Part shown: positions 9,729-17,468 of the stretch, piece by piece
Position numbering within the stretch: the first letter of the stretch is position 1
How the letters are laid out: every line of letters starts with the position of its first letter
NCBI RefSeq assembly: GCF_000225505.1
Contig: NZ_BACI01000120.1
Location: 156,851 to 220,850 of the forward strand
Length of the DNA: 64,000 nucleotides
Source: Gordonia alkanivorans NBRC 16433
GTDB taxonomy: Bacteria > Actinomycetota > Actinomycetes > Mycobacteriales > Mycobacteriaceae
Reading direction: 5' to 3'
Program-made: the position numbers and the translations under genes
The notes under the pieces: model-generated
The model's input: the letters and a program-made list of their open reading frames with translations, nothing else
Told to the model about the DNA's origin: nothing
The model's database searches: none

Positions 9729-9958
9729 AATGCCTGTGAGCGACGGAGACCCACACCCTCACCGCCAGCGGCCACAGCACCGATCTCCGCGACCAGTCCC
9801 TCTGGGGAACCTTACAAAAGCCACGATCACCTGCGTTGATTGTCGACCCGTTTCACCGTTGATTCTCAGCTTGAGCACCCACAGCGAGCCCTGGCCGGCT
9901 GTTGGTCGGTCCGCCCGCACACGCTGATGTCAAGGCCCTCGGCAGCACCGAGACGTGA

Positions 9959-10888
9959 TCAGGTCGGGCGCTCCGACACCGCCGGTTCAGGATCGCGTCC
10001 GCTGATGCTCGGCGTCCACCCGGGTGGTCCGAAGATGTAACCGAGGCGTGCTCGCCAGCTCGACGTCGACTTCACGTCACGGGCGATCGCCACGTACTCG
10101 TGCGTCTCGAGCCGCCAGATGTTGTACGTGTCGACCGGTTTGGTGAGGCCATAGCGCGGGCGTCGTACCTCCGGTGTGAACGACCCGAACATCCGGTCCC
10201 AGATGATGAAGACGCCACCGTAGTTGCGGTCGAGATACTCGGGATCGCGCCCGTGATGGACGCGATGGTGCGACGGGGTGTTGAACACGTACTCGAACGG
10301 TCGCCACATCCTGTCGATGTGCTCGGTGTGAATCCAGAACTGGTAGATGAGGTTCAGCGAGTACGCGAAGAAGACGAGAGCCGGCGGCACGCCGAGCAGG
10401 GGGAGCGGTAGCCACATCACGATCGCCGCGCTGATGTTCCACTTCTGGCGCAGCGCGGTCGCGAAGTTGAAGTACTCGCTGGAGTGATGGGCCTGGTGGG
10501 TCGCCCACACGATGCGCACGCGGTGCGACACCCGATGCACCCAGTAGTAGATGAAGTCCACCGCCACGAAGGCGATGACCCACGAGTACCACTGGTCCAT
10601 CGGCAGATGCCACGGAGCGACATAAGTGAACAGGGCGGTGTAGGCCAGCAGCCCGAGAAGTTTCCAGAACGCGCTGGTGCCGATGGAGACGAGCCCCATG
10701 AGGACACTCGCGCGCGCGTCCCGCGTCTCATACGCGCCCGGCAGCGGTCCGCCCTCGCCGTCGAGGCCGTCCTCGAGGTCGTGTTCGAGCTTGGCCGCGG
10801 CGAACCATTCGATCGCCAGCATCGTCACGAAGAACGGGATCGCGAGAACCGTCGGCTCGCGCATCGGTTCCGGTAAGAACTCCAACAC
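9959..10888 (-). CDS. Sterol desaturase / fatty acid hydroxylase superfamily membrane di-iron enzyme
   Basis: Probable membrane-bound di-iron oxygenase acting on a lipid. The histidine clusters typical of the superfamily are present: HRVSH (118-122), HQAHH (131-135) and HHRVHH (207-212), with extra histidines at 187 and 190. Several hydrophobic segments (about 12-30, 65-90, 100-117, 155-185) give the expected integral-membrane layout; 309 aa is normal length. Start GTG at 10888 with AAGGGG upstream. The gene is divergent from a TetR regulator, with two matching inverted repeats between them, so it is very probably that regulator's target. Substrate is unknown. Confidence 0.85.
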   Translation of the reverse strand: MLEFLPEPMREPTVLAIPFFVTMLAIEWFAAAKLEHDLEDGLDGEGGPLPGAYETRDARASVLMGLVSIGTSAFWKLLGLLAYTALFTYVAPWHLPMDQWYSWVIAFVAVDFIYYWVHRVSHRVRIVWATHQAHHSSEYFNFATALRQKWNISAAIVMWLPLPLLGVPPALVFFAYSLNLIYQFWIHTEHIDRMWRPFEYVFNTPSHHRVHHGRDPEYLDRNYGGVFIIWDRMFGSFTPEVRRPRYGLTKPVDTYNIWRLETHEYVAIARDVKSTSSWRARLGYIFGPPGWTPSISGRDPEPAVSERPT

Positions 10889-10910
10889 GGTGTACCCCTT
10901 CGCCCACCAT

Positions 10911-10930
10911 CTGACACGTCAGCATGTCAG
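10911..10930. promoter_or_regulatory. Putative TetR operator 1
   Basis: Inverted repeat CTGACA-N8-TGTCAG in the divergent space between the desaturase and tetR genes, 22 bases upstream of the desaturase start. The same arms and spacing occur again 27 bases further on. Confidence 0.7.
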
Positions 10931-10937
10931 TTTGCTT

Positions 10938-10957
10938 CTGACAAGGTAACGTGTCAG
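10938..10957. promoter_or_regulatory. Putative TetR operator 2
   Basis: Second copy of CTGACA-N8-TGTCAG with identical arms and a different 8-base centre. Two copies on nearly three helical turns between divergent genes strongly suggest autoregulation together with control of the desaturase gene. Confidence 0.7.
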
Positions 10958-10999
10958 AAGTGAAGCTGTAAAGGACCTGGTGGTGAAGAAGGAGGAGCG

Positions 11000-11806
11000 G
11001 TGTCGGTCTCGTCATCGACGGCCGGTCGCCGCTACGGCGGGGCCGATCCCGAGGAGCGCCGCGCCCGACGCCGCGCCGCGCTGATCGAGGCCGGACTCGA
11101 GATCTTCGGAACCCACGGCTACGCCACGGCATCGGTCAAGAACATCTGCGCTCTTGCCGGCCTGACCCAGCGCTACTTCTACGAGTCCTTCGGCGACCGC
11201 GCCGAGCTGCTCGAAGCGGTCTACCTCGACTCCGTCGACTTCGTCCGGTCGGCAACCGTAGCCGCCGCGGCGGAGTTTCTCACCCCGGGACCGGAAGACC
11301 GAACCACCGCCATCCGATCGGACCCCGATCGTTCGGACAGCGAGTACGGGACTTCTTCTCCGGAGATGAAAGGCATTGCCGCCGAGCATGTTCCGTGGGC
11401 AGCGCGGGCCACCCTGGGTGCCTTCATGACGTGCCTGGCGCAGGACCGCCGGCGTGCCCGCGTGATGCTCGTCGAAGTGGTGGGGGTCTCCGGGAAGCTC
11501 GAGCGGGTCCGCATGCACGCCATCCACGGATGGGCTGAGCTGATACTGAACCTGGCCCGCGGGACGATGACGCCTTCACGCGGGCAGCGTTTGACCTCCG
11601 TCGCCCTGGTCGGTGCCGTCACGCAGCTGCTCGTCGACTGGTACATCGCGGGGGAGGAGCCCGGGGAAGAACCGACACCGCCGTCCCACGACCCGCCCGA
11701 CCGTGACCTCAACAGCGGTGACCTCAACAGCGGCAACGACATCGACGACATCCTCGACGTCTCCGTCGACCTGCTCATCGCCTCGCATGCCCGGCTGGTG
11801 ACCTGA
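11000..11806 (+). CDS. TetR/AcrR family transcriptional regulator
   Basis: DNA-binding repressor of 268 aa. The N-terminal helix-turn-helix is at about residues 25-70 (segment with T-x-N/K-x-I-x-x-x-A-G-L-x-x-R-Y-F-Y-x-x-F) and the rest is a ligand-binding helical domain. Start GTG at 11000 has GGAGGAG just upstream. It is divergent from the sterol-desaturase gene with two CTGACA-N8-TGTCAG operators between them, so it likely controls that gene and itself. The C-terminus has a short repeated segment (D-L-N-S-G-D-L-N-S-G) from a near-duplicated 12-base stretch. Ligand unknown; a lipid is a reasonable guess from the neighbour. Confidence 0.88.
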   Translation: MSVSSSTAGRRYGGADPEERRARRRAALIEAGLEIFGTHGYATASVKNICALAGLTQRYFYESFGDRAELLEAVYLDSVDFVRSATVAAAAEFLTPGPEDRTTAIRSDPDRSDSEYGTSSPEMKGIAAEHVPWAARATLGAFMTCLAQDRRRARVMLVEVVGVSGKLERVRMHAIHGWAELILNLARGTMTPSRGQRLTSVALVGAVTQLLVDWYIAGEEPGEEPTPPSHDPPDRDLNSGDLNSGNDIDDILDVSVDLLIASHARLVT

Positions 11807-12087
11807 CCCCCGACCGCTGCGTCGCCTACCGCGACGGCCACTGGCGGCAGAGTCCGCACCCCGGCCCAATAAGCACTTTTCGGACTGCTCGCGGAAATAC
11901 TCTTATCTGGCATTCTGGACGCTAATCGTCAATATTCTCTGGTTCCCATCAAGCATTACATCAATGTGTTTCAAGAATTACAGAGAATCGATTTTCTGAT
12001 CGGGCACGAATCGAGCCCGATCCAGAGTGTCGAAGAGTACATTCAGCAACGTTCGCTGTTGCCGATCAGGCCCCCCGGAGGTGCCAA

Positions 12088-12930
12088 GTGAGCACTGCCA
12101 AGGAACGTGCGGAACAACTGCATCTTGTTGCGCGACTTCACTCTTCGTATCCAGAGTTGATTGATGCCCCGTACCCGGACATGCTCGACCACGCCCGGAT
12201 CGCCGCATATTGGAAACCCGTTCACGACGTCGGTGGCGAGCCAGACGCACCGATGTTCCTCGAGGGCAAAGAGTACGAGACATGGGAGCACATGACCTAC
12301 GTCATGTGTGAGGTCCTCGCCTGGCGAGGAATCTGGTTGTCGGAGGAACGGCGACGTATCGGCAATGTCGATGTCGGGCGAGCCCAGTACCTCGGACTGC
12401 CGTACTACGGTCGGTGGATAATCGCCGTTGCGCGGGTCCTCATCGAGAAGCACCACATCAAGCTGGGCGAGCTCACCGAGCGCATGGTCGAGATCCAGGA
12501 GCGCTACGCGAACGGAACAGGTGGCAAGGCCCCCGAGGCCAAACCACGCGGTGAAGGCGACGGTTCCGGGGTCGCCCGCAACGAACATCACAAGCGGGCC
12601 GTCGGCAAAGGTGACCCCCAGGTATATGCCGGTCAGGCGGGCGAGCCGCGATTCGCGTTGGGTGACGAGGTCCTCGTCCGGGAGATGCCGGTCATCTTCT
12701 ACACGCGCACACCCGCATACTGCCGTGGCGCCACCGGAAAGATCGTCGAGATCGCCTATGAGAGCCCGGCGGCAGAAGACGAGACCTTCGCGATGGACGA
12801 CGCGAAGACCGAATGGTTCTACGTCGTGCAGTTCCCGATGGCCGACCTGTGGCACGGCTACGGCGGGCCGACAGGCGACACCTTGCAGACCGAGATCCCC
12901 GAACGTTGGCTGGCACCAGCCGGCGGCTAG
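12088..12930 (+). CDS. Thiocyanate hydrolase-like fused beta-alpha subunit
   Basis: Non-metal subunit of a nitrile hydratase-family enzyme; 280 aa. The N-terminal half (1-~142) carries motifs I associate with the thiocyanate hydrolase beta subunit: HDVGGE (46-51), LAWRG (77-81), EERRR (86-90) and the YLGLPYYGRW stretch (101-110). The C-terminal half (~171-280) matches the alpha subunit: GDP (175-177), FYTRT (204-208), RGATG (213-217), YESPAAEDE (224-232), EWFY (242-245), TEIPERWL (268-275). A low-complexity linker (~143-170) joins them. In Thiobacillus these are two proteins, so this is a fusion in the order seen in nitrile hydratase beta. Start GTG at 12088 with GGAGG upstream. Assignment rests on remembered family motifs; activity untested. 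Confidence 0.78.
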   Translation: MSTAKERAEQLHLVARLHSSYPELIDAPYPDMLDHARIAAYWKPVHDVGGEPDAPMFLEGKEYETWEHMTYVMCEVLAWRGIWLSEERRRIGNVDVGRAQYLGLPYYGRWIIAVARVLIEKHHIKLGELTERMVEIQERYANGTGGKAPEAKPRGEGDGSGVARNEHHKRAVGKGDPQVYAGQAGEPRFALGDEVLVREMPVIFYTRTPAYCRGATGKIVEIAYESPAAEDETFAMDDAKTEWFYVVQFPMADLWHGYGGPTGDTLQTEIPERWLAPAGG

Positions 12931-12941
12931 GACACGCAATC

Positions 12942-13664
12942 ATGAGCAACGACGCACACGACCACGACCACGACCACGACCACGAGCGGACCGTCGCGCC
13001 GATGGTCGACGAGATCACCGACTTCGAGGTCCTCGAGATCGCCCTGCGCGAACTGTGCATCGAGAAGGGGATCTTCACCGCGGACGAACATCGACGATTC
13101 ACCGAGTTCGCCGAACAGATCGGCCCCACACCCGCGGCGACGCTCGTCGCACGGGCCTGGCTCGAACCGGACTTCAAAGAGCTCGCGATGAAGGAGCCGA
13201 TGACCGCGAGCAAGGAGGTCGGGGTGGACTGGCTGGAACCCACGGGTTTCGGAACACCCAGTGACTTCACGGCGTTCGAAATTCTGGCGGACACCCCCGA
13301 CGTGCACAACGTGATCGTGTGCGCGCTGTGTTCGTGTTACCCGCGTCCGATCCTGGGCAATTCACCCGAGTGGTACCGGACGCCGAACTACCGCCGTCGG
13401 ATGGTCCGCTGGCCGCGCCAGGTCCTCGCCGAGTTCGGCCTCGAACTGCCCGAGGGCGTCAGCATCAACGTGCAGGACTCCAACCAGAAGCACCGCTTCA
13501 TGGTGATGCCGCAGCGTCCGGCCGGGACCGAGGACTGGAACCACGACCAGCTCGCCGAGATCATCACCCGCGACTGTGTCATCGGGGTCGCCCTGCCCAA
13601 ACCCGGGGTCACAACCAACCGTGTCACGTCGATCCGTCCCGCAATCCACCCGATGGAGGGCTGA
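12942..13664 (+). CDS. Thiocyanate hydrolase-like gamma (metal-binding) subunit
   Basis: Catalytic subunit expected to hold a low-spin cobalt centre and to convert SCN- plus water to carbonyl sulfide and ammonia (known for the family). The metal motif is C127-A-L-C130-S131-C132, then Y-P-R135. The Arg three residues after the last Cys is a thiocyanate hydrolase trait, where nitrile hydratases have Trp; the downstream PILG, SPEWYR and RWPRQVLAEFG segments also fit the gamma subunit. The second motif position is Ala where Thr or Ser is usual. The N-terminus is a His-Asp repeat (residues 6-14). ATG at 12942 is 11 bases after the fused subunit gene; 240 aa is normal. Transcription with both neighbours is likely. 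Confidence 0.8.
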   Translation: MSNDAHDHDHDHDHERTVAPMVDEITDFEVLEIALRELCIEKGIFTADEHRRFTEFAEQIGPTPAATLVARAWLEPDFKELAMKEPMTASKEVGVDWLEPTGFGTPSDFTAFEILADTPDVHNVIVCALCSCYPRPILGNSPEWYRTPNYRRRMVRWPRQVLAEFGLELPEGVSINVQDSNQKHRFMVMPQRPAGTEDWNHDQLAEIITRDCVIGVALPKPGVTTNRVTSIRPAIHPMEG

Positions 13665-13668
13665 CACG

Positions 13669-14025
13669 ATGTCGACTCCGCACCGTCTCCGCGTCTATCC
13701 GCCTCTCGTCGACATCGTCGGACGCGGCCAGGTATGGCCCCGGATGGCGTCGAAATACGGTGTGGAGAACGCGATTCCGCCGTGGAAGTCCAGCCTGGAC
13801 GGGATCTGTGACGCACTCGATCAGGCCTCCGGCACCACCTGTGCCCCTGGCCCGGTCGAACGACGCGACGAAGAGGACCGGCTGGCGGCGACCACCTATG
13901 CCGACCTTCCCTATCCGGAGAATCAGCTCGTCGCCCTCGCCCACACACTGCTCGACCGCGGGGTGATCGACGAACGCGAACTCGCCGCACGGATGGCCGC
14001 GGTCCGGTCGCGGCTGGAGGCCTGA
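13669..14025 (+). CDS. P15K-like assembly protein of thiocyanate hydrolase / nitrile hydratase family
   Basis: Small protein (118 aa) whose C-terminal half (about residues 78-118: PYPENQLV, LAHTLLDRGVID, ELAARM) resembles the N-terminal part of nitrile hydratase beta subunits. In Thiobacillus a 15-kDa protein of this type (P15K) lies downstream of the subunit genes and promotes metal loading of the enzyme. Here ATG at 13669 lies 4 bases after the gamma-subunit stop, so it is translated with it. Role as a metal-insertion/assembly factor is inferred from position and family. No transmembrane segment or metal motif is seen apart from a single Cys at about residue 58. Confidence 0.7.
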   Translation: MSTPHRLRVYPPLVDIVGRGQVWPRMASKYGVENAIPPWKSSLDGICDALDQASGTTCAPGPVERRDEEDRLAATTYADLPYPENQLVALAHTLLDRGVIDERELAARMAAVRSRLEA

Positions 14026-14121
14026 GGGCGCGGGCACCGCAGCTGTCCACAGTCGACGCAACCCTGTAGACAACCGCCTCATCGCAGCGTCGTGAGTTGA
14101 CTTCTCCATTACTCTCAGCGC

Positions 14122-14697
14122 ATGGCCGGGGGGAACGACGCAGTTGACCTGCGCACCGATGAGCAGTTGCTGGGCGCTCACGTCGCCGGCGACCCGGGCG
14201 CATTCTCCGTCCTCGTCAACCGTCACCTCGACTACCTGTGGTCGGTCGCCATCCGGACCAGCCAGAGCCCCGAGGATGCTGCCGACGGGTTGCAGGACGC
14301 ACTGCTGGCCGCGCATCGAACCGCGGCGGATTTCCGCTCCGACGCGAGGGTCACCAGCTGGCTGCACCGGATCGTCGTCAACGCGTGCCTGGACCGGATT
14401 CGCCGCAACAACGCCCGCAAGACCGTCCCCCTGCCCGAATGGGACGTGATGTCGATTGCGGACACGACCGACGACATCTCCGCGGTGGACCTGTCGGTGT
14501 CGATCGGTCGGGCGCTGCACACGCTGCCCGAAGGGCAACGACAGGCCATCGTCGCAGTCGACCTAGAGGGCTATTCGGTCGCCGAAGCGGCGTCATTGCT
14601 CGGCGTCGCCGAGGGGACGATCAAGAGCCGATGCGCACGGGGGCGCCTCAAACTCGCTCAGGTCCTCGGCCATCTCCGGACTGCCGATGATTCGTAA
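14122..14697 (+). CDS. sigM: ECF RNA polymerase sigma factor SigM
   Basis: Extracytoplasmic-function sigma factor of 191 aa. Region 2 is at about residues 20-90 (helix with the D-A-A-D-G-L-Q-D-A-L segment) and region 4 at about 130-185 with the HTH segment ending G-T-I-K-S-R-x-x-R-G-R-L-K-L. Identity as SigM comes from the locus: sigM, anti-sigma, trxB, trxC, cwlM is the Rv3911-Rv3915 order. The start ATG at 14122 lacks a strong Shine-Dalgarno. The gap of 96 bases before it holds no clear ECF promoter by eye. Confidence 0.92.
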   Translation: MAGGNDAVDLRTDEQLLGAHVAGDPGAFSVLVNRHLDYLWSVAIRTSQSPEDAADGLQDALLAAHRTAADFRSDARVTSWLHRIVVNACLDRIRRNNARKTVPLPEWDVMSIADTTDDISAVDLSVSIGRALHTLPEGQRQAIVAVDLEGYSVAEAASLLGVAEGTIKSRCARGRLKLAQVLGHLRTADDS

Positions 14698-14853
14698 GCC
14701 ACTGCCTGCCAATGGTTTTCCATCGGATTCGGTCGGGGCGGAACCGGAACCGCGCGTCGTGCGTCCAAGTATTCGACGACCAATGGACAACGACCAGCGA
14801 GATGCAACCACCGACACACCGACGCCCGACCTTCGGAATGGAAGACTGACACC

Positions 14854-15651
14854 ATGACCCCGCGGGGACCTGACGACACCGAGTCCGGCGATCTGCCCGA
14901 GCCGCCGTATTCGGCGGAGACGCTGGCCGATCTCCACGCCGGAGTGCTGTCCGAACGCGCTGCCGCCCACGTCCGCGCACGGATCGCCGATGACGCTGCC
15001 GCGCAGGAGATCCTGGCAGCCCTGGTCCGGACGACGAGTCAGCTCCGCACGTCGGCCCCCGCCCCGCATGCGGTTCCGGATCATGTCCGCGCCGACGTCC
15101 AGGCCACACTGGCCGCTCTCGCCGGATCGTCCGCGATCGGTGGTGCGGCAACTCCCGGTCCTGTGCGGCCCGGTCCCGGCCAGGACGCCCCGGTGGATCT
15201 CGCCGCACGGCGCGAACGATCCCGCCGGTGGAAGATCCTCCCGGTGGTGCTGGCCGCGGCGGCAGCGATCGTGGTGGTCGCTCTCGGCTCGATCGGCGTG
15301 CAGCGCCTGATGTCCTCGTCGTCCGACGACACCCCGTCGCCGATGCAGGCTCAACCCGGATCGACCCAGACCCTGGACCCGTCGGGTTCCGCGTCGGCCA
15401 TCGCAGTCCTCGGCCGTACCGACGGTGCGCCGTTCGGGTCGGTCGCCGCGCTCCGGCGCTGTACCGCGGCTCATCTCGTCCCCGCGACGGTCGTCATCGT
15501 GGGCTCCGGGCGGATCATCTTCCACGGCGACCCCGCTGCCGCCATCCTGCTGTCGACGGGGATCGCCGGCCGGTTCGACGCCCTGATCGTCGGTCTCGAG
15601 TGCGACACCGACAATCCCGCGCTCCTGGCCAGGGGGACCATCGGCGCCTGA
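14854..15651 (+). CDS. rsmA: Anti-sigma-M factor, membrane protein (Rv3912-like)
   Basis: Probable membrane anti-sigma factor that holds SigM inactive. 265 aa with a cytoplasmic N-terminal part (1-~125), one membrane segment (~128-150) and an extracytoplasmic domain. A recognisable zinc-type HxxxCxxC motif is not present; the N-terminal segment P-Y-S-A-E-T-L-A-D-L-H-A-G-V-L resembles the start of the Rv3912 family. It lies 156 bases after sigM on the same strand. Start ATG at 14854 follows GGAATGGAAG. The function follows from position and topology. Confidence 0.78.
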   Translation: MTPRGPDDTESGDLPEPPYSAETLADLHAGVLSERAAAHVRARIADDAAAQEILAALVRTTSQLRTSAPAPHAVPDHVRADVQATLAALAGSSAIGGAATPGPVRPGPGQDAPVDLAARRERSRRWKILPVVLAAAAAIVVVALGSIGVQRLMSSSSDDTPSPMQAQPGSTQTLDPSGSASAIAVLGRTDGAPFGSVAALRRCTAAHLVPATVVIVGSGRIIFHGDPAAAILLSTGIAGRFDALIVGLECDTDNPALLARGTIGA

Positions 15652-15705
15652 TCCCCTCTACAGAGCCGAGACCTGCGTCACCACGCCGGACGCATGGACT
15701 TGACC

Positions 15706-15735
15706 GGGAACATCTGCGCTTACCCTTGTGTTGAA
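15706..15735 (+). promoter_or_regulatory. SigH/SigR-type promoter upstream of trxB
   Basis: GGGAAC at 15706-15711 and GTTGAA at 15730-15735 are separated by 18 bases, which matches the GGAA(C/T)-N18-GTT pattern of disulfide-stress sigma factors (SigH in mycobacteria, SigR in Streptomyces). It lies 60 bases before the trxB start. Thioredoxin genes are classic members of that regulon. Confidence 0.55.
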
Positions 15736-15794
15736 GCAGCCGTGATCCCGACGAGAACTCCGGGATCTCGCATACCCCACAGCACGGAGGACGG

Positions 15795-16802
15795 ATGAGC
15801 CAGCCAGAGACCCAGCAGATCCACGACGTGATCATCATCGGATCTGGTCCTGCCGGGTACACCGCGGCGATCTACGCCGCGCGCGCCGAGCTAGCGCCGA
15901 TCGTCTTCGAGGGCACCCAGTTCGGTGGCGCGCTGATGACGACCACCGAGGTCGAGAACTTCCCCGGCTTCCAGACCGGCATCCAGGGCCCTGCCCTGAT
16001 GGACGAGATGCGCGAGCAGGCGATCCGATTCGGCGCCGACCTGCGCATGGAGGACGTCGACACGGTTCGCCTCGCGGGCGACATCAAGGAGGTCGAGGTC
16101 GGCGGTGAGGTGTTCCGCGCACGCGCGGTCATCCTCGCGATGGGCGCAGCAGCTCGGTACCTCGGCGTCGAGGGAGAGCAGGAGCTCCTCGGTCGCGGTG
16201 TCTCCGCATGCGCGACCTGCGACGGCTTCTTCTTCAAGGACCAGGACATCGCCGTCATCGGCGGCGGCGACTCCGCGATGGAGGAAGCGACCTTCCTCAC
16301 GAAGTTCGCCCGCACCGTCACGCTGGTCCATCGCCGCGACGAGTTCCGCGCCTCGAAGATCATGCTCGAGCGCGCCCGCGACAACGACAAGATCCGGTTC
16401 GTCACCAACGCCGCCGTTCGGTCGGTCATCGGCGACGGCTCGGTGAGTGGCCTCGAGATCGAGGACATCCGCAACGGAGAGGTGAGCAACCTCGACGTCA
16501 CCGGCATGTTCGTCGCGATCGGCCACGACCCGCGCAGCGAACTGGTCCGCGGACAGGTCGACCTCGACGACGAGGGCTACGTCCTCGTTCAGGGTCGCAC
16601 CACCTACACCTCGTTGCCCGGTGTCTTCGCCTGTGGCGACCTGGTCGACCACACCTACCGTCAGGCCATCACGGCAGCCGGTAGTGGCTGTTCGGCTGCC
16701 ATCGACGCAGAGCGCTGGCTCGCCGAACAGGGTGAAGCGCCCGCGCACACCGTCGACGCCGAGTCCGTTGCCGACGTCGAAGCTGTTCAGGCACCCGCCT
16801 GA
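15795..16802 (+). CDS. trxB: Thioredoxin-disulfide reductase
   Basis: FAD/NADPH enzyme that reduces thioredoxin. FAD-binding G-S-G-P-A-G at residues 16-21, redox-active C139-A-T-C142, NADPH-binding GGGDSA segment at about 156-161, and a C-terminal G-V-F-A-C-G-D segment; 335 aa is the family length, with a slightly long C-terminal tail. Start ATG at 15795 follows GGAGGA. The thioredoxin gene follows after 56 bases on the same strand, and a SigH/SigR-like promoter precedes trxB, so the pair is probably induced by disulfide stress. Confidence 0.97.
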   Translation: MSQPETQQIHDVIIIGSGPAGYTAAIYAARAELAPIVFEGTQFGGALMTTTEVENFPGFQTGIQGPALMDEMREQAIRFGADLRMEDVDTVRLAGDIKEVEVGGEVFRARAVILAMGAAARYLGVEGEQELLGRGVSACATCDGFFFKDQDIAVIGGGDSAMEEATFLTKFARTVTLVHRRDEFRASKIMLERARDNDKIRFVTNAAVRSVIGDGSVSGLEIEDIRNGEVSNLDVTGMFVAIGHDPRSELVRGQVDLDDEGYVLVQGRTTYTSLPGVFACGDLVDHTYRQAITAAGSGCSAAIDAERWLAEQGEAPAHTVDAESVADVEAVQAPA

Positions 16803-16858
16803 CCTGAACTTTTCCTTTCCAACTTCATTCTCTGAGTCCATCTGAGGAGGACATCACC

Positions 16859-17197
16859 ATGGGTGCAAACACGGTCGTCGTCAACGACACCACTTTCAAG
16901 GACACCGTCCTCGGTGCCGACAAGCCGGTTCTGGTCGACTTCTGGGCGACCTGGTGCGGCCCGTGCCGCATGGTCGCCCCGGTTCTCGAGGAGATCGCGC
17001 GCGACCACGGCGACAAGCTCACCATCGCCAAGCTGGACGTCGATGAGAGCCCGGCCACCGCGCGCGACTTCCAGATCATGTCGATCCCGACCATGATCCT
17101 GTTCGACAAGGGTCAGCCGGTGAAGACAATCGTGGGGGCCAAGGGCAAGGCGGCACTGCTCCGCGAGCTCGATTCGGTGGTCGGCCAGTCGGCCTGA
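16859..17197 (+). CDS. trxC: Thioredoxin
   Basis: General disulfide reductant; 112 aa with W32-C33-G-P-C36 active site and the conserved cis-Pro segment (S-I-P-T-M-I) near residue 80. Start ATG at 16859 preceded by GAGGAGG 8-10 bases away, a strong site. Paired with trxB upstream; named trxC by its position before cwlM as in M. tuberculosis Rv3914. Confidence 0.96.
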   Translation: MGANTVVVNDTTFKDTVLGADKPVLVDFWATWCGPCRMVAPVLEEIARDHGDKLTIAKLDVDESPATARDFQIMSIPTMILFDKGQPVKTIVGAKGKAALLRELDSVVGQSA

Positions 17198-17425
17198 CCT
17201 GCATTTTCTTCTGATCCGCGGCGAGAGTCCGACGGGTGAACGACGTTGTCGTGGGCCCGCGGGCTCTCGTCGTTGGTAGTCTCGGCCCGGGTCCCCGACC
17301 ATGAGGGACACGAGCCGACAACGACGCCGCTGGACCTGTTCCAGTTTGGTGTAGTGAACTTCAGCTGAGAGAATGCAGGCTGATGCTGACCGGTGCCGCA
17401 GTGATGTGGTCCGCCAGATCTCGCC

Positions 17426-17444
17426 GGCAGGGCGTCACCCTGCC
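17426..17444 (+). other. Hairpin in the cwlM leader
   Basis: GGCAGGG-CGTCA-CCCTGCC forms a perfect 7-bp stem with a 5-base loop, 24 bases upstream of the cwlM ATG. It could affect translation or mark RNA processing; no known riboregulator was recognised. The remaining 270 bases between trxC and cwlM hold no gene. Confidence 0.45.
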
Positions 17445-17468
17445 GCGATTCGTACGAGGGGTGACGAC

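Noticed and set aside
12088..13664. Plain nitrile hydratase alpha/beta genes
   Set aside because: The residue three positions after the last Cys is Arg instead of Trp, and motifs in both halves of the fused subunit fit thiocyanate hydrolase better. The alternative is kept as the refuting test.
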